From Uloborus plumipes (taxonomy: Eukaryota > Arthropoda > Arachnida > Araneae > Uloboridae): a stretch of DNA of 64,000 bases. Below are positions 38,596-49,226 of the stretch, one piece after another (within the stretch, counting starts at the first letter, position 1; every line of letters starts with the position of its first letter). The stretch spans positions 62,001 to 126,000 of the forward strand of contig JAXGGA010002044.1 in assembly GCA_038373865.1 (NCBI GenBank), read 5' to 3'. The notes under the pieces were generated by a model, which saw only the letters and a list, made by a program, of their open reading frames with translations, did no database searches and had not been told where the DNA came from. The position numbers and the translations under genes are program-made.

Positions 38596-39287
38596 CATCC
38601 GATGTATTCATCGATATTTTGGTAGATAACGGATAATTTTAGAATAGTGTTAAGATGAAAAAAAATCTTTGCCGGTGCATGCACGCTAAGAAAAATAACA
38701 AGAAAAAAAAAGAAATGTTTAAAGTTGAATTTTTTGCAAAAAAAAAAAATGTTGACATTAACATAATTACTGATGCATGTCCTATTTGAATATTTTAATT
38801 TTAACAACTATACTTCGATACCAAAATACAGGCTGCTTGCACCCCTTTCATTGTATTTTTTCCCTTCCCATGATTTTTCAGCTTGAATTCCACTCAAAAG
38901 CATAATGGATTTATGCTTGGTATGTCATAGTTACATCTTAAGCGTAATCCATTTGTTTAAGCGCACATCCATCCAGTATCAACTCATCATACTTTAAGTT
39001 ATTTGTTCCATTTTAATACTACTTTTCAGAAAAATATTATTTTTGAAGTCTACAACTTGCATTTATATATTATACTTATGTTTGTTGCACGTACATTTAG
39101 TACAATCTATTTCAGTCATCAAGCATTACCTTTTTTAAAAAATTTAACTTAGATTTTTGTGAACCGAAAAAAGTTTACTTCCCTAATCTTATTACACGCA
39201 TCTTCAAACGTGTTCAACCAAAATCAACCAACTTTCTGCAGCAAATAAGGTGCGATAAATGATTGGGAGCATGTTTATTTCTGTCTC
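38596..39287. other. AT-rich spacer
   Basis: No feature recognised. Confidence 0.35.
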
Positions 39288-39289
39288 TA

Positions 39290-39661
39290 CACTGTTAAAA
39301 ATGCAGGAAGCTTTTATGGTAATTGTTACTGTAAAATGTAGTGTTTACAGAACAGAAAATTTTTACAGTAAATTGTACCTATAAAAAAAATGCGCCAATT
39401 GTTCACCACGTGACTTACTGTGAGATTCAAATGACGCCCTATTTCCGCTCTTCTGGTGTGTCTCATCTGGTACCGTGGATAGTAAAGCAGTGTGAAAAAA
39501 TTAGGTCCGGGGTTCTATCCTTGTCGTTCGTGTCTCGCTCTTTTTAAATCTCGTTTTCGCTTCCGTAAACTTTACAGTAAAAATATTTTACGGTAAAAGT
39601 TACTGGCAGCATGGATGCCAGTAACTTTTACCGTAAAATTTCAGGAAATTTTTTAACTGTG
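39290..39661. mobile_element. TA-flanked MITE with perfect internal hairpin (372 bp)
   Basis: TA at 39288-39289 and 39662-39663 flank ends CACTGTTAAAAAT and its inverse (ATTTTTTAACTGTG), as in Tc1/mariner-type MITEs. At the right, a perfect 24-bp inverted repeat (39585-39608 and 39616-39639) has a 7-nt loop. The centre holds a weak tRNA-like pair: TGGTACCGTGG (39468, A-box-like) and GGTTCTATCC (39511, B-box-like). Confidence 0.8.
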
Positions 39662-39663
39662 TA

Positions 39664-40259
39664 AAATCCGAGGGAAACAGAAGAAGCGTTAACAAGGTGG
39701 ATTTGAAAAAGATCAAAACGAGCTGATAAAAAAAAAGAGCCGTAATTCAGAGGGATTCCTGATACACTCACAAAATGTATAAAAGAGCAATTTTCTTACA
39801 AGAATGTAGTGGTCCCCGAATAAAAATAAATGCAAAGCACTTGTGTCGGTGTTTTATCTTTCTTGAGCAATAAAAAGCCCATTAGTTGTTTGCAACTGCC
39901 CATTTTACGACACCGAGGATCTAACTTCGCCAATAGCGTTATAATGGATGATAAAGTTGCCATATAAAAGCATTTATAACAAACTGAGATGTTGAGGTGT
40001 AAACCATTCCCCAGTGCGTGATTTCTATATTATAGCTGGACCCAAAATATTTTCCACTATATTCCCTTGAAGTGGTTTCAGATGCAATAAAATTTTATGT
40101 CATTGAATTAATTAATACCAGTAGTAGCTGAATCGGAAAGATGCCTCAGTTTTGGTTCATCTTATTTATCAAGATTTATTTGCTTATAGATAAAAGTGAG
40201 TGCGTTACGAACCTCGTAAACCAACTGTTTGTTTATTAAGTTCCGCTTATCTCTGAAAG
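39664..40259. other. Unassigned spacer
   Basis: No gene or repeat recognised. Confidence 0.35.
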
Positions 40260-40262
40260 CAT

Positions 40263-40690
40263 TATTATTAGTTTCATATCAACCACGTTTTGTAACAATG
40301 GAGTTCATATTTAATCATTTAGGACAAATCGCTTTAAATTCGACTACTTATTAATATTTCATACTTACTCCAGAGAAGCCTTGGTTCAAAATTTTCATCA
40401 TGATTACTATTAATATTGCTGTTCCGAGGCAACAAATTTTTGCAACAATGGATTGAAAATTTAATCATTTAATAGGGAAATGACATGAAAGTTACTGTTT
40501 TCTATAATAACTTTTTTTTAGTAAACAAATATCGTCATATGAGTACCTGGTACCTAAGTTATACCATCTCCTATCGGTTAAGAAAAAATCGTCCAAATCG
40601 GTTCAGTAGATCAGATGTTATGTGCGAACAAACAAAAAAAAAAAGTATGAGCTTTGAATTGATAACCTCCTCCTTTGTTGAAGTCGGTTA
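40263..40690. repeat. Helitron/Helentron-family debris
   Basis: About 100 bp at 40275-40360 (ACCACGTTTTGTAACAATGG, then TCGCTTTAAATTCGACTACT) recurs at 42700-42790. From 40585 the text CCAAATCGGTTCAGTAGATC and a GCGAACAAACAAA run resemble the 5' region of the Helitron at 60850-62156 read on its minus strand, and GAAGTCGGTTAAAAA is a common arthropod repeat end. Boundaries not found. Confidence 0.45.
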
Positions 40691-41527
40691 AAAATCGAAA
40701 GTGAATATATTAGCTATGAAGATTCAAAATAAATATACATTTACGTAAATGATGTATGCTAGGAATGAGATATGGGAATCTGAGGACAATCATTTATAAT
40801 ATAGAAGACATGATTAAATCTATGAAAATAGCCATGATTTATGTATTCAGCATCTCTTTTTATTTGTTTCATTGAATTTGACTTAAAATGCCCGAATTTA
40901 GAAATAAAAATTCGATATATGTAGGTAAAGCAACAGCCAATTCGTATCTTTTTTCCGATAATTATTAGTGGATGATGAGATAAAACTCGTACTAATAAAA
41001 AAAATATATATATATAGCTTTTACTCGATATATATTAAGACATAAAACATCTCAAGTAGTTGAAACCAAATACACTCGAAGTTTATTTCAAATCATCACA
41101 TCCACTCTTCTGTTGTTTCACAACATCAACAATCTATTTACGTTTTCGTAACTATTACTGTTGTTCTCATGTGTAACCGAAGACAGAAATAATTCTTCAT
41201 TTCGTGTGAGAAAGGTTCCCCATTCTTGTCCCTTCTAAAGAAACACATATGTCTTGGAAGATGAAAAAGAAAAAGCACATAGCTCTTTTTGTTTTCTTCC
41301 ACAAGCTTATCACTTCTTTGGTTTCCTTTGCTCAACATCTACCATGTTTCTTCACAAAGTAATCTGTGTTATCAATTTAATGCTTTGTTTTGAGACCTTT
41401 GCTAATGATTTTTTTGTTGAGCAATCGCCATTATTTATTGCTTTTATTTTAACGTTTTTGATGTTCCTTCGGTTTGTGAGACCACCATGCTCTTTGAGAC
41501 GAGATGGTAACGAGAATGAGTTTAGCT

Positions 41528-41698
41528 CAGGCCCGTCATTTAGGAGGGGCAGGGGAGTCAATTCCATCCCCCCTGACTTGGAGAAATCAATGCATTTACA
41601 TATAATTGGGGGTGGTTTTTGTTGTTTTTCAATGAAATTGCATTGTTTTTGTACCCTTTGACCCCCCCCCCCCGGAAAAGCCTGAAATGACGGCCCTA
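41528..41698. mobile_element. Small hAT-type MITE (171 bp)
   Basis: Ends CAGGCCCGTCATTTAGG and its inverse (TAGGGCCGTCATTTCAGG) are flanked by 8-mers GTTTAGCT (41520-41527) and GTTTAACT (41699-41706), a 7-of-8 TSD. C/G runs lie inside. Non-coding. Confidence 0.85.
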
Positions 41699-41799
41699 GT
41701 TTAACTCGTTGTTATTCATATTCAGAGAACCTAATTTCCATCGTCTTGATTACAAATAGTCTGTGGTGTTCGTTCATTCTGTTTTTTTTAACAATAATA

Positions 41800-41980
41800 A
41801 ATTGCTATTAGTTTTATTTTTGGTCCGTAGTTGCCGGGTGGTTCCTTTTTTAGATAGGCAGTCTGCCAAAGCATTGCGTCCACCAGCCTTTGCCCCTTCA
41901 CCATGTAGAACAAGATCGTGCGGTATTGGCAGTATTTGCGTGATCTGCTGCGTTGCGGAGTAATCAATGTTGCACACTGA
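41800..41980 (-). pseudogene. Possible fragment of a non-LTR retrotransposon RNase H
   Basis: This patch is clearly less AT-rich than its surroundings. Its minus-strand frame reads ILPIPHDLVLHGEGAKAG then NALADCLSKKGTT. That loosely resembles the IPSH...HGNE..AD.LAKKGT segment ending the RNase H domain of LINEs. No reverse transcriptase is seen nearby, and the match rests on a few residues with an apparent insertion. It could be chance. Weak call. Confidence 0.25.
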
Positions 41981-42180
41981 TGTGTGTCCCTGATAGAATT
42001 TGATCCGGGATCCTTTTTATCAGTAATTTTTCAGTCACTTTATCTTCTGAAACAAAAAAACTTTATTGCTCGGGGCAAGTTTGGTTACGTGCGATCGGAT
42101 GAACGTCACACACTTATCGCGATTCATCGTTGCGAAAAACGTAACTTGAATTCGAGATGCCAAAATTTAAATAATAACTA

Positions 42181-42545
42181 GCTGACAAGGCAGCTAGATT
42201 AGCTTCCTGCGGCATGTTGGTGCAAAACGTCCCCCCTCTCTAACTTTTACCTCATTCTGAAGTTATATTATTTGATATAATTTAATGTTCATTCGATTTC
42301 AAGACATACCACGCACGTGGCCCGGCGTTGCTCGGGCACTTCGTGCCTTGAAAGTAGTGAGGAAAATTTCAAGAAACTACTCCCCGCCAAGGCGACTCGT
42401 TAAGAGGCGCTTTTTCTTTTTTTCCTGCATCAAAAAATCATTCGAATTATTGAGATCTTGCACGGGCACTTCGCGCCTTCAAGATGGTCAGGAAAGTTTC
42501 AGTAAGTTAAGCTCGCTTAAAGGAAAGAAGCAGACATAGATACTC
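42181..42545 (-). repeat. Truncated Helitron-family 3' ends
   Basis: CGTGGCCCGGCGTTGCTCGG near 42316 and the following AAAGTAGTGAGGAAAATTTC and CTCCCCGCCAAGGCGACTCG match the minus-strand terminal hairpin and minisatellite unit of the element at 60850-62156. A second partial hairpin copy (GCACGGGCACTTCGCGCC) starts near 42461. No matching 5' end seen. Confidence 0.65.
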
Positions 42546-42689
42546 AGTTTTTAACATAAGTAGATGGCTTTTCAACTAATTTATATATTTTTTTAAAAAT
42601 TACAAGTAGCTGGCGATAAAAGTACAACGTACTTGGCCCGTTGATGAGTTTCGTGTTTGATTTAGTTAAGCTTTCATTCAAAATTCTGA

Positions 42690-42800
42690 TTATCATTATT
42701 ATTACTGTTTCATAGCAACCACGTTTTGCAACAATGGATTTCATATTTAATCATGTATCAGGCCAAATCGCTTTAAATTTGACTACTTACTAATTGATAT
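42690..42800. repeat. Second copy of the 40275-40360 repeat
   Basis: CAACCACGTTTTGCAACAAT, then GGCCAAATCGCTTTAAATTT and GACTACTTACTAATTGATAT, are in the same orientation as the copy near 40275. Probably two parts of related Helitron-type elements. Confidence 0.6.
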
Positions 42801-42959
42801 CTTCGTTAATTAAAATCGTAAAATAATATAAATAAAAACTAATGAAGCTTGAAAAATTACCTGTATGTCGGTACCTGATTCGACTTTCAGTTCATTGGCG
42901 TTCAGGAGAAAGAAGAGTGACATAAATATATAGTTAGAAAGAAGGATAGATAGAAAGAT

Positions 42960-43520
42960 ACTCAGTTTTAATTATAAGTAGATAATAATTATTATTATTA
43001 TTTTGTAATGCTTAACTCAAGCAGATTTCACGCCAAAAACTTTGTGTGTGTAAAAAATCTTGTTCTTTTAAGGAAAAACCGCAAATATAGATGAACTAAA
43101 ATAGCGAAATTCCCCCCCCCCCTTCAAATACAAAATTTCTAGATTACTACTTTCCATCTCAAGATTGATAATAAATAAATATATCTCTGATCATAACATT
43201 TAATAGTTATATTTAAAGCGAATAAAAGTTTTAAATATAACCTATGGGTATATATGTGTATTATATATGTGTATAACCTATGGGTATATATGTGTATGGG
43301 TGCAAGTTGGCCATAATAGCCACATATTTATTACTGCACTCTAATTATTCTTTCTTTTCTAAGAATATGCGCCGTAATATCTTAGCTAGAAAATCACCAG
43401 TCATAACGTAAACGAAACTAATTTCTGCTCCATGTCCATTCCATTCTATTTGCAGTAACAAAAACTCAACGAATAAGGTCCGAAAAATATAATTTAAATT
43501 CAAGACGTCAAAATTCGAAA
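42960..43520. other. Low-complexity and microsatellite DNA
   Basis: (ATT)n near 42988, a C run at 43112-43122, and a short tandem (CCTATGGGTATATATGTGTA, twice near 43241 and 43276). No gene. Confidence 0.5.
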
Positions 43521-43623
43521 GAATGCCAGGGGCTGGATGCTGGATGTTTTCCTTTGTTTCTTTTCATATTTTTATTTATTTATTTTATTTATCATGAATG
43601 CCAGGGGCTAGATGCTGGATGTT
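43521..43623 (+). repeat. Short tandem duplication, period 75 bp
   Basis: GAATGCCAGGGGCTGGATGC at 43521 recurs with one change at 43596, and both are followed by TGGATGTT and T-rich sequence. Confidence 0.8.
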
Positions 43624-45369
43624 ATTCTTTCTTTCATTGTTCCTTTTTATATTTTTTATATATGTATTTTTTGTGAATGCGGTTATTTTTTTTTTAAGTA
43701 TCTTCGGTACAACAAAATGTTTTGAGCTAATCTAAATTTGCAACAAGAAATGTAATTACAAGGGAGATGCATTAAGGGCTTTTTTAAGTCTAGAGACTGG
43801 TAATAAATGAACTTCAAAGGGTAATTTCATCACTGAGAAAATGTTTTTTCCCGAAAACTAATAGCCGTGTAATAGTTGCAAAAAAGTAACGTGAGCATTA
43901 AGTCTTCCCTGTATTTATTCGCTTAACAAACTTAGAAAATTCTGAATTTTTTTTTACGATGAAGTTGGGCATTCCATTATCATTATTAGTTCTATTAAGT
44001 TAACATCACAGCTTCACTTTATTTTTATTGATTGTAGGAATTACGTGATGTTTGCAGCAGACATTTAACTCAATTTTTTATTCAAAATCTAGAGAAGAAA
44101 ATTCTTTAGTTCTTGTTAATTTTTCAAGTAAAATATAGTTTCATTAATGTTCAAAGCATACAATTGATGAAGTTTACAAATACCTTTGTGCTACACATGT
44201 GCCTTCTTAACGTTGTAATTTTCTTTACATACAATTGATGGTTAATAATTTCATATTTTTTAACTTTCAAAACTTCAATTATGAATAGAAAAATGCTAAG
44301 TGTGATGGAGAGGTTTTTTTCTGTTGAATGGGTGTGTGTTTCAGTTTTATAACTGACATAGCTGCAAAGTGTTTTAATACATAAAAAATTACTGAAAAAA
44401 AAATATAGTCAGAAATATACGCATTTTAAGTCATTTTTTCAGTTTAGACGAAAGGAATCGTTCTACGTCATAAATACTGTTAGGTGTAACAAGTACGATA
44501 TGTTCGTTCAGAATATCAAACGAGGAAATACTTTTGGATGTACACATAAATGCGGGAAAAATATAAAGTTTGCTCTCTAATGTTAATTTTTGAACAATCT
44601 TAAATAGCTTATTTAGTGTTCTTTCACATGAATTGTTTGATGAATAAGTTCACGTATTAGCCGCTCGCACAAATGGAGGTACATTGTTTCTCGTTCTTCA
44701 CTTCTTTTTGCTGTCTTATAGCTCAACAAAAGAAGAAATGAAGTGAGAAACACAAAGCAGCTTCAGAAGAAGATTAAACCTGCTTTTCTATTAAAAATTG
44801 ATAAGTTTTGAACAAAATCCAGATTAAAGTTTTTTTTTAATGCAAGAGAGACAAAAAAATTTAACTATATGTCCACTTTATCGAAAGGAATTAATTTTCA
44901 TTTTTAAAAACCTTTGGTATTCGGCTTTATTTTAGTTTTCTTCTTTCAATTAGTATAAAAATTCATAGATAAAAATAGCTTAAACTGAGTTGGTTTTGAA
45001 ATGAAGCAACTGTTTTTGTTATTATTATTATTTTTTGTTCATTTTCCTTTTAAAATACAACTAGATTTATATATAACAATGTTACACAGTGTATTGACCC
45101 ATAAAACTTGTGAATTGATTTTACCTGTGCGTTCTCAGTTTACGTTCACTATAAGTATAGTTTGAGCTGAGCTGGTTCAAAAACAATAAAAAATTTTCTT
45201 GTTAGTGGCTTTCATCCTGATTCAGAAGGAATGGTTCAAAAGTGCTAAAGTAGAACTTTGCGTAAGCAGCACTTTGCGTAGCTACTTTAGTGCTATAGTA
45301 ACATCCGAGATGCATAAAATAACGAAAAAAAAAAAAAAAAAAAAAAACTTTTAAAAAGTCATAAATTGA
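43624..45369. other. AT-rich non-coding DNA
   Basis: No gene. A small imperfect inverted pair (AGTGCTAAAGTAG / CTACTTTAGTGCT) lies at 45241-45294. Confidence 0.4.
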
Positions 45370-45389
45370 GCTAGTTTTGATACTAAACG

Positions 45390-46130
45390 CTTCAGTGACA
45401 AATTGATGCCTCCTTTTCTAGAGAGTAAAAAAAAAAAAAAGGTTTCACCAAATACTGTGCTACTTTATATCAGAGCATTTCTGCTTTCAATGATATTCAT
45501 CAATGTTGAATCTCTTTCGCTGTCTGCCTTAACGAGATATTAATATAATGGTTTTTTTTTCTTTCCTGGAGAGTAAATAAAGCTGAAAGCAAATACTTTT
45601 ATACTGCATATTGAAACATTTTATTGTAAATGATATTTAGTAATTTTTATTATTTAGTTTTTCTTTGTCTGCCTCAACGATACATTAATGTGTTTTTATT
45701 TTCTGGAGGATTATATATATATAAAAAAAAAAAAAAAAAACTTTAAACAAATACTTTGATGTCAAAACATTTATGTTTTCAGATATTATGTAATTTGGAC
45801 TCTTTGTTTATAAATCTCTCTCTCTCTGCCTCAATGATACAGTAATGTGTTTTTTTTTTTTTGTGGATAATAAAAAAATGAACCTAAGAATATGATACTG
45901 CATATCGGATCATTCATATTGGAACATTTTTGTTGTCAACGATATTCAGTAATTTTTATTCTTTTTGTTACGTGTAGTGGGGGCATAAACGAAAAAACTT
46001 TAGTTTATTTTTCGTTACCTTAAGATTGCTTTTTTCTAATTTGAATTGTAGTTAGTTCTTTGTTTTTCTACAAGTGCAGGGAGATATACTGAAAGTAAAA
46101 ACTTGTGAATAGTTTTATTTCAGACATTTT
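45390..46130. repeat. Degenerate minisatellite, four or five units of about 145 bp
   Basis: Units are marked by TGCCT(T/C)AA(C/T)GA(T/G)A near 45525, 45670 and 45827, with a worn copy at 45390. Each continues through T-rich sequence, GGAGAGTAAA or similar, AAATACTTT, and a ...CATTTTTGTT..GATATTCAGTAATTT block. A last partial unit reaches 46130. Spacing varies (134-157 bp). Confidence 0.65.
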
Positions 46131-46146
46131 TGTTTAAACTATTCTT

Positions 46147-46405
46147 CACTTCACTTCACACTCCTGGGTCCCCCGTACCTACCACAGCTTCGTGGTTTAA
46201 CCGGGATAGGGCCCTGAAGAGCGCTCTGTTCTTAATTTTGCACCCCCAGAGGTATCGTTTCACTTGGAGGACTTTGTGACCACGATATTTTTAACGCCTC
46301 CCAGCCACCATTAATCAAGACGGTGGATCTTTGATCGGCTGGGATCGAACCCGGGTCCCTCCGGACACAAGTCCGATGCCTTACCGATCGGGCCACCACG
46401 GCCCC
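46147..46405 (-). mobile_element. tRNA-derived SINE (family B, 259 bp)
   Basis: A perfect 15-bp TSD GTTTAAACTATTCTT flanks it (46132-46146, 46406-46420). On the minus strand the head GGGGCCGTGGTGGCCCGATC gives an A-box (TGGCCCGATCGG) and the B box GGTTCGATCCC lies near 46345-46355, with tRNA-like spacing. The body is tRNA-unrelated and the 3' end is AGTGAAGTGAAG-type repeats. It is unrelated in body to the family at 10754. Confidence 0.95.
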
Positions 46406-46734
46406 GTTTAAACTATTCTTAAAAACTACAATTTTCACTAACAAAGTTATTTTCTCGCTCCTTCTAGATAGTATCCCATTAAACGGTAAAAAAATAACGC
46501 CACACAATACTTTCATTTGTTTAGATAGGGATTTAAAATGTATTTTTACACCAGTAGCGGCTTTATAAAATAATTTCCACTTTCAGTATATACACGACGA
46601 GTCCTAACATATTGGGCGATTTGAACACATCTGGATAAATTCCCAATAGAAAAGTTTTTGTTTGGTTAAAAAGAGCAAACGTTGTCTGCTGCCCGTCATG
46701 CGTGACATTAAAAAAGCAAATCGACTAAGAATCT

Positions 46735-46905
46735 TCACTTTCCCTCTTAACTAAGCTATAAAGTGCCTTTAGGGATTGATGGCGCGATGGCGGTTTTATT
46801 TTGCCAAGCTCTCTGTAGTAGTAAAAGAAAGAATTGATTTTTTTTTTTGCATAGATCTACAGTTCTCCAAATAAAATTTTTAGATAATTCTAAGAGACAT
46901 ATATT
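46735..46905 (+). repeat. Direct repeat, copy 1 (partner 48200-48365)
   Basis: CTAAGCTAT(A/T), GTTTTATTTT(G/A)CCAAGCTC, AAAGAAAGAATTGATTTTTT and TTTTTAGATAATTCTAA are shared in order with 48200-48365. The two lie on either side of the element at 47091-48033. Confidence 0.7.
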
Positions 46906-47090
46906 ATCGATTTTGTCACTTCCATAACTTATTTTAGAAATACAGAATGTAACGTATCACGTTTTCACTGCGTTATGACAATTTTCTTAAAGTGAAAAAG
47001 TTATTCTCCTCTATAGTCTCCAAAAATAAATTTAATTTAATCATTAGTGACAGTAACATTTTTTTACAAAGCAATAGAGACGTGGGTCAT

Positions 47091-48033
47091 TCCCACGAAA
47101 ATGGTACAAATCATGTCCTGAAACTCTTTACTTAAGGTTATCAATTTAAATATTTTCCACCAACTAATCATTTTTTTGAATTGAGTTTCCATTTATTTGT
47201 GTGTAATGAAGTGTAAATAACTAGTACATGACTCATTTATGAAAGGATTTTAAATATTTTGATCACTTTGTTTAATAGAGTGGACATATAATAGAGTGGA
47301 CAAATAGGCCTTTAAAAATATCTGTATAATCACAAAGAAAAGTTAGAATCACAGAATAAGCGTAAAGTGGAATAAACAGCCTAAAATTGTAAGTTTGTCT
47401 GCAATTTCAAGAAAAAATCTATTTTTTTTTTTCATCATGAAATCGGCTCTAACAGAATGGACATCCAGCAGTTCAAATTAACTATCATAAGAAAAGAATT
47501 AGGCTCACCCTGGTAGTTGACTACATAATTCAATGTAGCAAGCTAATCACGGCAGTTATACCTATATTTAAAAAAATATATTTATCAGATTGAATGCAAT
47601 TGTTTATTTTATTTCCAAAAGGCATATAACAGAGTGGACAATTCGAAACATAGAAATGTGTGTTTTTTGGGGAAATTTTTTTATCACTTGCGTAATAATC
47701 TGCAGAAATGGTGTCAGAAGCATCTTTTATGCAGTGCAGTGTCATTTATTTTGTTGTTACATTTCAGTTTTATTTTAACTCACATTTAAAAGTCTAGCAA
47801 TTTGAAGCTGGGACACGTCATTTTCTCCGTTTTTTGACAAAGATAATTTTTTTTTTGTCAAATTTTCTAAATGGGTTATACCTAATTGATTGATACTTGA
47901 CGGCACAAAATTAAATGGAGAACCAATAAAAAATACACTTAATGGGTGGTAGTTATTAAAATTGATTTTACAAAATTCTAAAGTCTCGGACATGATTTGT
48001 ACCATTTTCGTCGGAATGATCCACATTACACAC
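47091..48033. mobile_element. Inverted-repeat element with repeated AGAGTGGAC motif
   Basis: TGGGTCATTCCCACGAAAAT at 47091 pairs with the right end (inverse TGGATCATTCCGACGAAAAT). Pairing continues perfectly through GGTACAAATCATGTCC. No coding. Four copies of AA(T/C)AGA(G/A)TGGAC lie on the plus strand at 47274, 47290, 47451 and 47628. No clean TSD. Confidence 0.75.
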
Positions 48034-48199
48034 CAATCACGAATGGAATGAATGAGCACAAGTCAACTACTAATTTTTAATGCCTTCTAATTTAGAAACA
48101 AGTTAAGAACAATCATTCTTCTGAGGTTTCACATATGTACATAATTTATTAGCAAAATAATGAATCAACAGAAATGTCAATCGCCTTTCACATTTAAAA

Positions 48200-48365
48200 A
48201 AAAAAACCCGCTCGACTAAGCTATTCAGTGTCTGTAATGTTTGATGACCCGATGATAGTTTTATTTTACCAAGCTCGTTGCAGTTTGATAAAAGAAAGAA
48301 TTGATTTTTTGCATCGGATTCCAGTTCAATAAACACAATTTTTAGATAATTCTAACACACATATT
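48200..48365 (+). repeat. Direct repeat, copy 2 (partner 46735-46905)
   Basis: Same order of shared blocks as copy 1. Sequence diverges from it after about 48365. Confidence 0.7.
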
Positions 48366-48515
48366 TTCAAAAGACATTTGCTTTTGATTTGATACCACCT
48401 AAATTTGGATACCCTCCGTCTGTGTCCATGCCTTAATCTAGCACTGTATGAGACAAGCATTTACAATATTTGTAAATAAGTGCTATTATTATGGGATGTT
48501 GGTGGCCAGTGTTAA

Positions 48516-49036
48516 CCCATTTTGCCCAGTAGCCTAAAATGGGACGCTTGTTAGTTACTACATGCAAAACCCTTTTAATGGGTATATCCCTTTACTAAAG
48601 CTGTTTTTCACAAGTTAAATAGTCCTTCTTCTTGAAAAAAACAGTTACAGCAATTATTTGGATATCAGAGTTTATTTATTGACAGCTATTTTCAGACAAA
48701 TCAGTCAAGCAACGATCCAGCAGGTAGCCACGGATCTTTTTTTTTTTTTTTTTTTGAGCACTTATTTTTCATAAAATGAAACTATTTTTAAATGATTTGC
48801 TTAAAATTGATCACATATGCCTTCTGTAATGTTACTTTGCAGAAGTAAAGTCAAGTAAGGTCGTATTTTGTTCACATATCTGCAAAATATCCCATAAACA
48901 GGACGTTAGATAACTTAATAAATATGGCAACGGCGAACTATTTTAAGACTAAAATGTATGTAAACCATTCCAAGTAAGAGTTTTAAGCAGATAAAAATTG
49001 AAAAAAGTTGTTAGAAAAAACTTGGGCGTAAATGGG
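48516..49036 (-). mobile_element. piggyBac-type MITE, best copy (521 bp)
   Basis: Perfect TTAA duplications (48512-48515, 49037-49040) flank ends CCCATTTTGCCCA and its inverse partner (CCCATTTACGCCCA), as made by piggyBac-family transposases. Inverted relative to the copies at 32197 and 62277. A T run (48739-48757) is internal. Non-coding. Confidence 0.88.
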
Positions 49037-49226
49037 TTAACTGGGAAAAAAAAAAGATTTAAAAGAGCCTTTCGCCTACTACTTTCAAAGCTCAAGCACA
49101 GAGTTTTCATTGCATTAGTTCTATTAACGCCCGACCAGCTTCATCAGACAATTCTGAATGGGATGTGGAGGCTCCGAGTTTAAACCCTGGCTCAAGCACG
49201 AAAGTACTTTCTCCCTCCCTTCCCTA

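Noticed and set aside
41254..41661. 135-codon open frame
   Set aside because: Crosses a hAT-type MITE boundary, so it is a chance read-through.
46320..46405. Possible tRNA gene on the minus strand
   Set aside because: Same reason: head of a SINE flanked by a 15-bp target duplication.
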